Below are positions 1 to 8,031 of a stretch of 54,870 nucleotides of DNA, one piece after another. Origin of the DNA: Bryobacterales bacterium (GTDB taxonomy: Bacteria; Acidobacteriota; Terriglobia; Bryobacterales; Bryobacteraceae); NCBI GenBank assembly GCA_026129915.1, contig JAHCHD010000010.1, forward strand, positions 1 to 54,870, read 5' to 3'. The position numbers and the translations under genes were made by a program. The stretch's first letter is position 1. Each line of letters opens with the position of its first letter. The notes under the pieces are model-generated. The model ran no database searches. It saw nothing but the letters and a program-made list of their open reading frames with translations, and was not told where the DNA came from.

Positions 1-849
1 ACCCGCCTGGCGCAACTTGCTGGGCTAACACCTCGCGTGCAACTCCCCAGTTTCTTCGCGCAATACGGCAAGACATTCCCGGCGCACGGTGCAGAGCGGT
101 ATCGCGTGGCCATGCTGGGCGGGTGTATGGCCAACGTGTGTTATGCCCGTCTTCATGAGGCCACGGTGCGCGTGCTGAGACGCAATGGCTGCCAGGTGGT
201 GGTGCCGGCGGAACAGACATGCTGCGGCGCACTGCACGTGCACGCCGGGCGAAAGGCCGAAGCGCAGGAACTGGCTCGCCAGAACATTGATGCGCTGGTG
301 AATGGCGGCTTCGATGCGATCCTCACGAATACAGCGGGCTGCGGCTGCGCCCTGAAGGAATACCACCACCTGTTGGAAGACGACGACACCTACGCTCACC
401 GTGCCCGAGAATTCAGTCACAAGATTAAGGACGTCAACGAGTTCCTCGCCTCCATTGAGTTCCAGCCTCCGGAGCGCGAATTCAAGGCGTGGGTTACTTA
501 CCAGGATTCCTGCCACCTTACGCACGGGCAGAAGCTTCCTGCCCCGCCGCGCAAACTACTGAAGGCCATCCCCGGCCTTATGTTGAAAGAGATGCCTTTC
601 TCTGATCACTGCTGCGGCAGCGCGGGTATCTACAACGTGTTGCACACCGATATGTCGATGAGCCTGCTTTCGAAGAAGATGGGCCACGCAAACGCCAGCG
701 GGGCAGAGATCATTACCAGCGCCAACCCCGGCTGCCTGCTGCAACTGGAGGCAGGCGTGCGCCTGCATGGCAACGGGCAGCGGGTGCTCCACGTGATGGA
801 GGTGCTTGACGAAGCCTACGGTGGCACGGAAGGGCTTGAAGGTGGCTAG
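1..849 (+). CDS. glcF: Fe-S subunit of glycolate oxidase type (GlcF-like), 5' end cut off
   Basis: The frame is open from the first base of the window, so this is the C-terminal part (282 residues) of a protein that is normally about 430 residues long; the GTG at 37 is probably internal. It carries the cysteine-rich CCG (DUF3390/PF02754) pattern twice: TCCGALHVHAG and then DSCHLTHGQ, HCCGSAG and NPGC. Family knowledge: such subunits bind [4Fe-4S] clusters or contact a flavin partner and pass electrons from glycolate or lactate oxidation to the membrane chain. The missing N-terminal part should hold two ferredoxin CxxCxxC clusters. Lactate-utilisation LutA and heterodisulfide-reductase-like subunits share these motifs, so the substrate is inferred rather than seen. 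Confidence 0.8.
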   Translation, partial: TRLAQLAGLTPRVQLPSFFAQYGKTFPAHGAERYRVAMLGGCMANVCYARLHEATVRVLRRNGCQVVVPAEQTCCGALHVHAGRKAEAQELARQNIDALVNGGFDAILTNTAGCGCALKEYHHLLEDDDTYAHRAREFSHKIKDVNEFLASIEFQPPEREFKAWVTYQDSCHLTHGQKLPAPPRKLLKAIPGLMLKEMPFSDHCCGSAGIYNVLHTDMSMSLLSKKMGHANASGAEIITSANPGCLLQLEAGVRLHGNGQRVLHVMEVLDEAYGGTEGLEGG

Positions 850-869
850 GGAGCAGCTACCCGAGAGGC

Positions 870-1421
870 ATAGCCGCCAGATCCCTGAATCCGGTCGAAG
901 AGTATCTGGCCACCAGCCATCGCCCCGATGAGGATTACATTGACAGCGAAATTCTGGAGCGCGATGTTGGCGAGAAAGTTCACTCGAGACTGCAAACCTC
1001 GCTGGTTGGATTCTTTCTTCCCTTGCGCAAGTAGTTGGGGCTCCATGTGTTCACGGAACTCCGGGTTCAGGAGAGGCCGAATCACTCTCGCATCCCGGAC
1101 TTGTGCGTCACCCTGGGAGATCCACCCGAACAGGGTGTTACTCACGCCCCCTTGATTGCGCTTGAGGTTCTTTCGCCGCGCGACTCACTGACGGGTTTAT
1201 CCAACTGCCTTGACGCCTATTTGGCGATGGGTGTCCGGTACATTCGGGTTCTGGAACCTTCTCACCGTGAAGCCTACATCTGCTCACGGGACGGATTCCT
1301 GCCTGTGGACTTCCCGAAAACCCAGGTCTCTTGCGCAGTGCTGCAGTTGAGCAAGTTGTTCGCGGAACTGGATTCGCCGTTTGGGTCCTTTCCGGGAACT
1401 TTCGAGTACTCAAGGAAATAG
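870..1421 (+). pseudogene. Uma2-family (DUF820) endonuclease-like gene, broken by an in-frame stop
   Basis: One frame reads through typical Uma2 sequence on both sides of a TAG at 1032-1034. Before the stop it encodes NPVEEYLATSHRP, DEDYIDSEILERDVGEKVHSRL and FFLPLRK; after it LGLHVFTELRVQ, RIPDLCVTLGDPPEQ, IALEVLSPRDS and YLAMGVRYIRVLEPS. Related proteins have Gln at the stop, so CAG to TAG explains it. The codon where Met is expected (870-872, before AARSLNPVEEYL) reads ATA, a second lesion. Uma2 proteins have a PD-(D/E)xK nuclease-like fold and are amplified in cyanobacteria and acidobacteria. The 3' end overlaps the convergent DUF3137 gene by 12 bases. The rest of the frame is intact, so the decay looks recent. 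Confidence 0.82.
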
Positions 1422-2414
1422 GAGTCGCAGTAGCTCCACCGCCCGCAGTACCCGCTGGAGCAGTTCCGCGTCCGCAGCCAGTTCCTCCGGGTTGTTCTGC
1501 ACATGCAGGCGGTCCTCCAGCGGCCACCGCTGCGATGCGGGCGTGGAGAGCGCTAAGTAGACCCCGGTGGCATTGAATGAAATATACAGCGGCTGGCTCA
1601 ACAGCTTGCGCAATTCCACCCAGGTATGGAAAACTTGCTCGGGAATGGCGGGTGGCGTCTCTACGGCCTCATCGATCACCAACGCCGCCTCCGGGTCGAA
1701 CGCCTCAAGCCTGCTGCTCACCCGCACGGTGTTGCCGTGACGCACCACGCTGAGGTCCCCTCCCGCGCCAGACTCATACCCTTCGCGGTCTACCAGGCGC
1801 ACGGTACCGGGCCACTCGACCGGCCGGTTGATATGGAAGAACACTCCCTTGAAGTAAGTAGCGTCCTCTCGCCGCTCGTGGCGGACATCGGCGACATATT
1901 TCCACGCCCGGATCGTAGAGCCGGAATACCGAACGCCGCCCATCTCACCCACGAATCCATAGGCTGCCGCGAAGCGGTCGTGTCGGGGGGAAAAGAGCTT
2001 GCTTGCCTTGAAGGTTTCGCTGCTGATGAGGCCATCGGCGCTTGCGTGTAAGCGAGGGGCTAAGTCCCGCAGGGTGGGAATCACCACTTGGTTCCGGAAG
2101 GCCTCCACGTACTGAGCCTGCGAATCTCCACGCCAGCGCGAGAAGCGCTTGAAGCTGAAGACGGCAAGGGAAACCACACCCACTGCCACCACCAGTGCCG
2201 TCCCAAACACCACCGCCAGATTCTGCGTCACGAAGTTGCCGAGAAACCACATCGTGCCGACAGGTACGCCAGCCAGCAGCAGCAGGAAGCACCCGACAAG
2301 CACCACATAGCCGGCCACTTGCAGCCCTACCGTATTGCGCGCACGGCGGCGCAAGGGTTCCACTGCGGGCAATCGATGAGTGAACGCGGCAATCAGTGCG
2401 GGACTAGGCGTCAT
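1410..2414 (-). CDS. DUF3137-like membrane protein
   Basis: A 334-residue protein with two hydrophobic helices near the N-terminus (about residues 31-56 and 62-87), a basic stretch FKRFSRWR, and a soluble domain of about 240 residues. The layout and features such as SSETFKASKLF, ATYFKGVFFHIN and PLYISFNATGVYLAL resemble DUF3137 proteins, whose function is unknown. It starts 22 bases after the purA stop on the same strand and is probably cotranscribed with it. The soluble domain most likely faces the cytoplasm. The family name rests on remembered sequence resemblance; the membrane topology is directly visible. Confidence 0.65.
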   Translation of the reverse strand: MTPSPALIAAFTHRLPAVEPLRRRARNTVGLQVAGYVVLVGCFLLLLAGVPVGTMWFLGNFVTQNLAVVFGTALVVAVGVVSLAVFSFKRFSRWRGDSQAQYVEAFRNQVVIPTLRDLAPRLHASADGLISSETFKASKLFSPRHDRFAAAYGFVGEMGGVRYSGSTIRAWKYVADVRHERREDATYFKGVFFHINRPVEWPGTVRLVDREGYESGAGGDLSVVRHGNTVRVSSRLEAFDPEAALVIDEAVETPPAIPEQVFHTWVELRKLLSQPLYISFNATGVYLALSTPASQRWPLEDRLHVQNNPEELAADAELLQRVLRAVELLRLLFP

Positions 2415-2436
2415 CTCAAGAGGGCAATGGAGGCGT

Positions 2437-3744
2437 CTAGCGCCCGATTAGTTTGGCAAGCTTGGAGCCTGGGCGAATGATAGTTTCGTCGCGTTCCGGC
2501 CCCGTGGCCACACAACCTACTTCGATGCCTGTTTCCGCTTCCAGGAAGTCGATGTAGCGCTTGGCGCCGTTCGGCAGCTTTTCGAAATCTGTGATGCCCG
2601 CGGTTATGCCTTCCCATCCGGGCACATTCTCATACACTGGCTCCAGAGCCTCCACGTCGCGGATGGACGCGGGCAGCCAATCGAGTTCCTCGCCCCGCAG
2701 CTTGTAGCGCGTGCAGACGGGAATCTCCTTCAACCCGTCCAGCACATCCAATTTCGTCAGCACCAGCGAGTCGAAGCCGTTGATGGCCGCCGTGTATTTC
2801 AGGATGGGCACATCGAACCAGCCACAACGCCGCGGTCGACCCGTCACCGCGCCAAACTCATTGCCTGCCTTGCGCAGTGCCTCACCAGCTTCCCCGTGGA
2901 TTTCCGTGGGGAAGGGTCCGCCACCTACACGCGTGATGTAGGCCTTTGACACACCAACGATGCCATCAATCGCCGTAGGCGGCACGCCGGCGCCGGTACA
3001 GGCACCACCCGCCGAGGCGTTCGAACTGGTGACGAAGGGGAAGGTGCCGTGGTCGATGTCCAGCAGTGTGCCCTGTGCCCCCTCGAACATCATGTGCTTG
3101 CCCGCGCGGATCTCATGGTTCAACAGACGCGCGGTGTCGGTAACCATCGGTCGAATGAGTTCCGCCAGTTCCTCGTACTGCGCGGCGATCGCGCCAGTGT
3201 CAATGCGGTCTTCCAAGTGAAATGCAGCCAGCACGGTCTGCTTGTCGTCGGCAAGAGTTCGGAAGGCGTCTGAGAAGAAATTTCTATCAAGCAGGTCCAC
3301 CACGCGCAAGCCACGACGACCGTACTTGTCTTCGTAGGCGGGACCAATGCCGCGGGAGGTGGTGCCAATTGCGGTGCGGCCCTCACGCGATTCGGTGAGC
3401 TTCTCCACCAGCGGATGGTAAGGGAAAATCACGTGGGCACGGTCGCTAATGGCAAGCTGCTTTTCCACTTCCACGCCGTTGGCGCGCAGGCTGGCAATTT
3501 CGGTCATCAAAGCGCCAGGGTCAACCACCAGGCCGTTGCCGATCACCGCCAACTTGCCAGGACGCAGGATACCCGCTGGAATCAGCTTCAATACGAACTT
3601 GCGCGGACCGACATACACCGTGTGGCCAGCATTGTGGCCGCCCTGATAACGCACAATGACGTCGAAGCTCTCAGAGAACAGATCGACGATCTTGCCCTTG
3701 CCCTCATCGCCCCACTGGGCGCCCAACACGATGATATTGCTCAT
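2437..3744 (-). CDS. purA: Adenylosuccinate synthetase
   Basis: A full-length enzyme of 435 residues, normal for the family. It joins IMP and aspartate using GTP in the first committed step to AMP. Visible hallmarks are the N-terminal GAQWGDEGKGKIVD loop with the catalytic Asp, the GGHNAGHT motif, the IMP-binding segment TTSRGIGPAYEDKYGR, and GRPRRCGWFD near residue 300. The start is an ATG about 16 bases after the expected transcription start of a perfect TATAAT hexamer. A DUF3137 gene follows on the same strand. Confidence 0.98.
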   Translation of the reverse strand: MSNIIVLGAQWGDEGKGKIVDLFSESFDVIVRYQGGHNAGHTVYVGPRKFVLKLIPAGILRPGKLAVIGNGLVVDPGALMTEIASLRANGVEVEKQLAISDRAHVIFPYHPLVEKLTESREGRTAIGTTSRGIGPAYEDKYGRRGLRVVDLLDRNFFSDAFRTLADDKQTVLAAFHLEDRIDTGAIAAQYEELAELIRPMVTDTARLLNHEIRAGKHMMFEGAQGTLLDIDHGTFPFVTSSNASAGGACTGAGVPPTAIDGIVGVSKAYITRVGGGPFPTEIHGEAGEALRKAGNEFGAVTGRPRRCGWFDVPILKYTAAINGFDSLVLTKLDVLDGLKEIPVCTRYKLRGEELDWLPASIRDVEALEPVYENVPGWEGITAGITDFEKLPNGAKRYIDFLEAETGIEVGCVATGPERDETIIRPGSKLAKLIGR

Positions 3745-3766
3745 GGAAAGTAGACCAAAACTCCTA

Positions 3767-3772
3767 ATTATA
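3767..3772 (-). promoter_or_regulatory. -10 hexamer of the purA promoter
   Basis: A perfect TATAAT (preceded by GGGC) reads toward purA and ends 22 bases before its ATG. No convincing -35 box is visible. It lies in the short divergent space shared with the gene that starts at 3802. Confidence 0.55.
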
Positions 3773-3801
3773 GCCCACCCTATATGTTACGCTGGCCAGT
3801 G

Positions 3802-4269
3802 ATGCAGCTTCACGCAATCTTTCAAGGTCTTGGCGACGCGCGCTTTCGTGAATTGCTGGCGCAGATTTCCATGGGCCGCCTCAAAACCTACCAACTCTAT
3901 GAACCTCTCAAGGTTCGCACCCACCTTCACAAGTTGAACGCGGACAGCCTGAAGAAGGCCGCTCCCCGCTTGTGGGACCGCGTGGTGGCGGGCGACGAGG
4001 CTCTGGCATCGGAAGTGGCCCAATCCGTGCTTGTCTCAAAGATGGAGGTCGTCATTGAGGTGCTCGATTTTCTGGGCATCCCCCATCGCGACGGGTTTTT
4101 CGAGAAAGAGACCCCACTGGCCGAACATCTCACCGAAGGGTGGCAGCGGCGAGTCTACGAGGCCTTCCACACAAAGCATTCGCCCGCGTTTGTGGTCTTC
4201 TACGTCAATCATCTGGCGAAAGAGGCTCACGAGGACGAGGTAACGCTATTCAGCGCGGACCCGGCCTAA
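3802..4269 (+). CDS. Conserved hypothetical protein
   Basis: A 155-residue soluble protein that I cannot assign. It looks helical, with FQGLGDARFRELLAQISMGRLKTYQLYEPL near the start and a C-terminal part containing RRVYEAFHTKHSP. No signal peptide, membrane segment or metal motif is seen. An in-frame ATG at 3784 would add MLRWPV, but it overlaps the likely -10 box (TATGTT at 3783-3788), so 3802 is preferred. It is divergent from purA and 159 bases ahead of the anthranilate synthase gene. Confidence 0.7.
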   Translation: MQLHAIFQGLGDARFRELLAQISMGRLKTYQLYEPLKVRTHLHKLNADSLKKAAPRLWDRVVAGDEALASEVAQSVLVSKMEVVIEVLDFLGIPHRDGFFEKETPLAEHLTEGWQRRVYEAFHTKHSPAFVVFYVNHLAKEAHEDEVTLFSADPA

Positions 4270-4428
4270 CAGGTGAACCCAGCAACCCAGGTTGTAGCCT
4301 GCAGCTGAGCGGCATTCTGAGGGAAGGCGCACGCGGGCGCAATGCTATTCTGGGAGTACTGGCACGCCGGGCTGCTCTCTGATGCTGGCTCCGCGGCTCG
4401 TTGGACCCATCAGCTCGTTGTACCCATC

Positions 4429-6609
4429 ATGGATCGCAGCACCTTCACTACACCGGGCGGCATCGTCGTCACACGTACGTTCACTAACGTGCCGTTCGCC
4501 GACAGCATGGAGGACCTGCTGGCTCGGCTTGAAACCCGGCGCGGCTTCTATCTTTCGTCTGGCTACGAATATCCGGGGCGTTACTCGCGCTGGGATATCG
4601 CCTCCGTTTGCCCGCCACTGGAAGTGGTGGGGCGCGGTCGTAGTCTATTGTTCCGGCCCCTCAACCAACGTGGCGCGCTACTTTGTCAGATGCTCTTCCC
4701 GATCCTTGAGTCCCACCCCGATTGGGAGTCTCTCCATTTGGAATCTGGCGGCATCCGAGGCATATTGAAGCCCTTGCCTGTCCTGTTTCCTGAAGAACAA
4801 CGCAGCAAGCAGCCTTCCGCCTTTACTATCTTGCGCAGGCTGATTGACGAGTTCCGCGCCTTTGAAGACGCGCATCTGGCGCTGGTAGGCGCGTTCGGTT
4901 ACGATCTTCTGTTTCAGTTTGACCCCATCCCTCTGAAGCATCCGCGCGAGAACCAAAATGACCTTCATCTGTTTCTTTGCGACGACATCTACTTCGTGGA
5001 TCGCCGCAAAGAGGTGATAGAGCGCTGGCAGTACGATTTCGAGTACGACGGTGCTTCCACCATGGAGCTCGAACGCGACGGGAAGCCCCTCACCACGGCG
5101 CCCGGCTTCCGCTCTGGCGAGATTCAGTCTGACCATACCGCAGAGCAGTACATGGCCAACGTGGAGATGGTCAGGGAGGGGATGCGGAAGGGCGATTACT
5201 ACGAGGTGGTGCTACGCCGCACGTTCTCAACCGAGTTTGACGGCAGCACGGCTGAGCTCTTCCGCCGCCTGCAGCGACACAGCCCCAGCCCCTACGAGTT
5301 TTTCCTGCAGTTTGGCGAAGAGCAATTGATAGGAGCATCACCGGAAATCTTCATCCGCGCCGCGAACGGACGAATTGAAACGTGCCCCATCTCAGGAACA
5401 GCCGTCCGCACGGGAGACCCCATGCGCGACGCTCAGAACATTCGTGAGCTGCTCGTCTCGGCCAAAGAGGAAAGCGAACTTACGATGTGTACGGACGTGG
5501 ACCGCAACGACAAGAGCCGCGTTTGCGTGCCTGGCTCGGTGCGCGTCATCGGACGCCGGCTGATCGAGTCCTACGCGGGCGTATTTCACACAGTGGACCA
5601 CGTCGAGGGCATGCTCGCCCCAGGCTTTGACGCGCTCGACGCCTTCCTAAGCCATATGTGGAGCGTGACGATGATTGGCGCGCCCAAACGATCCGCCGCC
5701 TTGGCGATCGAAGAACTTGAACGCTCCTCGCGTGGCTGGTACGGTGGCGCCATCGGGATGCTGAGCCTGAACGGCGACATGAACACAGGGATCACCATCC
5801 GCACGGTACACTTGCGCGATGGCATCGCCAGCTATAATGTGGGCGCCACGCTGCTGTACGACTCGGTGCCCGAAATGGAAGAACGCGAGACGCGCCAAAA
5901 GGCCTCCGCCTTCTTCCGCGCCCTTGGCGGTGGCACCCCGAAAGAGCTCGAACTACGCCCCACTGAAACCACAGGCCGTGGCATCCGGCTGCTGCTTGTG
6001 GATAACAACGACTGCTTCATCCACACGCTATCCAACTACGCGCGCCAGACAGGCGCGGAGGTGGTGACGTACCGTGCTGGCTTCCCGCTCTCGCTGCTTG
6101 AGGAAATCCGACCGGACCTCGTGCTGGTATCCCCTGGCCCCGGCCGCCCGGAGGAGTTCGGCGTACCTGCGCTGGTGTCCGAAGCGGCACGGCGCGGACT
6201 GCCGGTCTTCGGCGTATGCCTTGGCCTGCAAGGAATGGTAGAGGCATTTGGTGGCGAGCTCGGCATTCTGCCGTACCCCATGCACGGCAAGCCTTCCACG
6301 GTTCGCCACGACGGACAGGGCGTCTTCACGGGACTGCCCGAGGAGTTCATTGTGGGTCGCTACCATTCGCTGTATGCGATTCCGGAAAACCTACCCGCCT
6401 GCCTTGAAGCCACTGCGTGGAGCGAAGACGGCATCATCATGGGAGTGCGTCACAAGAACCTTCCGCTGGAAGCGGTGCAGTTTCATCCGGAGTCGATACT
6501 TTCGGCGGAAGCTGACAACGGGATGAAACTGATGGAGAACGTGCTACGCCTGCTTCCCCGTCGACATGCAACCGAGACCGCGGCATCCACAAGCAGCCAG
6601 GATGCATAA
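4429..6609 (+). CDS. trpE(G): Fused anthranilate synthase, TrpE and TrpG domains
   Basis: This 726-residue chain makes anthranilate from chorismate and glutamine, the entry step of tryptophan synthesis. Residues 1 to about 515 are the chorismate-binding TrpE part, with GASPEIFIR, CPISGTAVRTGDP, MCTDVDRNDKSRVC and GWYGGAIGML. About residues 535-715 are a class I glutamine amidotransferase with the oxyanion segment LVSPGPGRP, nucleophile FGVCLGLQG and triad end VQFHPES. The fused arrangement matches the clade found in rhizobia and other bacteria (TIGR01815 type). The frame is open back to 4342, but TATTCT at 4346-4351 looks like a -10 box inside that extension and the protein aligns from MDRSTFTTPGG, so 4429 is chosen. 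No other trp gene is nearby. Confidence 0.93.
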   Translation: MDRSTFTTPGGIVVTRTFTNVPFADSMEDLLARLETRRGFYLSSGYEYPGRYSRWDIASVCPPLEVVGRGRSLLFRPLNQRGALLCQMLFPILESHPDWESLHLESGGIRGILKPLPVLFPEEQRSKQPSAFTILRRLIDEFRAFEDAHLALVGAFGYDLLFQFDPIPLKHPRENQNDLHLFLCDDIYFVDRRKEVIERWQYDFEYDGASTMELERDGKPLTTAPGFRSGEIQSDHTAEQYMANVEMVREGMRKGDYYEVVLRRTFSTEFDGSTAELFRRLQRHSPSPYEFFLQFGEEQLIGASPEIFIRAANGRIETCPISGTAVRTGDPMRDAQNIRELLVSAKEESELTMCTDVDRNDKSRVCVPGSVRVIGRRLIESYAGVFHTVDHVEGMLAPGFDALDAFLSHMWSVTMIGAPKRSAALAIEELERSSRGWYGGAIGMLSLNGDMNTGITIRTVHLRDGIASYNVGATLLYDSVPEMEERETRQKASAFFRALGGGTPKELELRPTETTGRGIRLLLVDNNDCFIHTLSNYARQTGAEVVTYRAGFPLSLLEEIRPDLVLVSPGPGRPEEFGVPALVSEAARRGLPVFGVCLGLQGMVEAFGGELGILPYPMHGKPSTVRHDGQGVFTGLPEEFIVGRYHSLYAIPENLPACLEATAWSEDGIIMGVRHKNLPLEAVQFHPESILSAEADNGMKLMENVLRLLPRRHATETAASTSSQDA

Positions 6610-6633
6610 GGCAACCGGCGCCCACGAAGCCCC

Positions 6634-6639
6634 TACACT
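6634..6639 (+). promoter_or_regulatory. -10-like box placed for a leaderless start
   Basis: TACACT is followed by six bases and then the ATG at 6646. With usual -10 to +1 spacing, transcription would begin at or next to the A of the start codon. No ribosome binding site precedes the ATG. Confidence 0.4.
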
Positions 6640-6645
6640 GAAACT

Positions 6646-8022
6646 ATGGCGGCTGCCCTGCAAATGTGTCTGCTGGCGATTGACGACGATCCAGCCACGC
6701 TCGAACTCATCCAGGCCGCGCTCGAGAGCCCGGAACTGCAGGTGCGCAGCGCCACGGATCCCAAGGAAGGGCTTGCCCTCGCCTGGCGCTACCGCCCGGA
6801 GGTAGTGATTGTTGACCTGATGATGCCTGGCATGAGCGGCCTGGAAGTCCTGGACGCCATCAACGAAAGGCTGCCGCAAACCGATGTGGTTCTCCTCACC
6901 GGCAACGATTCGGCACAGTCCGCCGTGGAAGCCATCCAGCGTGGCGCCACTGACTATCTGGTGAAGCCAGTCTCCCTGAAAGAACTGCGCAAGAAGATCC
7001 GAGGCACGCTGGAAGAAGCCGACCGGCGGCACCGCGCCGCGCTCGCTGAGCAGGAGGCTGCCGCAGCCCACACATTCCAGGGTATGATCGGACGCAGCGT
7101 GGCCATGACAGACGTGTTCGCCCGCATTCGGCGGGTGGCCCCCCACTTCCGCACCGCGCTCATTCATGGAGAAACCGGCACAGGCAAGGAACTGGTGGCC
7201 CGTGCTCTGCACACGCTCAGCCCCGTGGCGCAGGGTCCATTTGTCGTCTGCAATTGCGGCGCGATTGCCGAGAGCCTCTTTGAACGAGAGATGTTCGGAC
7301 ACGTGAAGGGTGCCTTCACTGGCGCAGATTCAGACAGTCCTGGTTTCTTTGAGGCCGCCGGTGGCGGCACTCTGGTGCTGGATGAAATTGGAGAACTGCC
7401 CCTTGCCATGCAGCCCAAATTCCTGCGCGCGGTCCAGTACCAGGAGTTCCAGCAAGTGGGCTCGCCGGCCAAGCGTTCGGTGGACGTGCGCATCGTGTGT
7501 GTCACGAACCGTGATCTGCGCGAGCGCATGGGCGAGGGCGCCTTTCGCGAGGATTTGTTCTACCGGCTCTCGATGGTGGAAATCACCCTGCCTCCGCTGT
7601 ACGAACGCATTGAAGACCTCCCGCTGCTGGCGCGCCATTTCCTGAAGCGCTTCGCCGCCGAGTTCCAGAAGCAGGTGGAGGACATCAGCCCGCGCGCACT
7701 GGCCGCTCTCGTTCGGCGGCGCTGGTCTGGCAATGTGCGCGAGTTGGAAAACGTAATCGGCAGCGCGGTGATGCTCTGCGACGGGCGAGCCCTGGATGAA
7801 GTGGACCTTCCACCCGGACCGGTGCGCGAACCAGCCAACGCCACGCCCCTCACGTTCAGCGAGGGCCTGGAACCGCTCACCGAAGTCGAGCGCCGCTACG
7901 CGCGACTGGCAGTGGAGCGGTGCGGAGGCAACAAGGCGCGGGCTGCGGCCACCCTTGGCGTGAGCCGAGCCACGCTCTACAAGCTGCTTGCGCCCGTCGC
8001 GGAGGACGCCAGCCCCGGTTAG
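6646..8022 (+). CDS. Sigma-54-dependent response regulator (NtrC family)
   Basis: A complete 458-residue regulator. The receiver domain (about 1-122) has acidic residues D13-D15, phospho-acceptor D57 in VIVDLMMPG and the conserved Lys in YLVKPVS. The AAA+ domain has Walker A GETGTGKE, an intact sigma-54-contacting GAFTGA loop, Walker B LVLDEIGELP and the arginine-finger region FREDLFYRLS. A Fis-type helix-turn-helix (NKARAAATLGVSRATLYKLL) ends the protein. It should activate sigma-54 promoters after phosphorylation by a histidine kinase; no kinase gene is adjacent, so its signal and targets are unknown. It starts 36 bases after trpE(G) and converges on the MocA gene. Confidence 0.93.
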   Translation: MAAALQMCLLAIDDDPATLELIQAALESPELQVRSATDPKEGLALAWRYRPEVVIVDLMMPGMSGLEVLDAINERLPQTDVVLLTGNDSAQSAVEAIQRGATDYLVKPVSLKELRKKIRGTLEEADRRHRAALAEQEAAAAHTFQGMIGRSVAMTDVFARIRRVAPHFRTALIHGETGTGKELVARALHTLSPVAQGPFVVCNCGAIAESLFEREMFGHVKGAFTGADSDSPGFFEAAGGGTLVLDEIGELPLAMQPKFLRAVQYQEFQQVGSPAKRSVDVRIVCVTNRDLRERMGEGAFREDLFYRLSMVEITLPPLYERIEDLPLLARHFLKRFAAEFQKQVEDISPRALAALVRRRWSGNVRELENVIGSAVMLCDGRALDEVDLPPGPVREPANATPLTFSEGLEPLTEVERRYARLAVERCGGNKARAAATLGVSRATLYKLLAPVAEDASPG

Positions 8023-8031
8023 AAGACTCGC

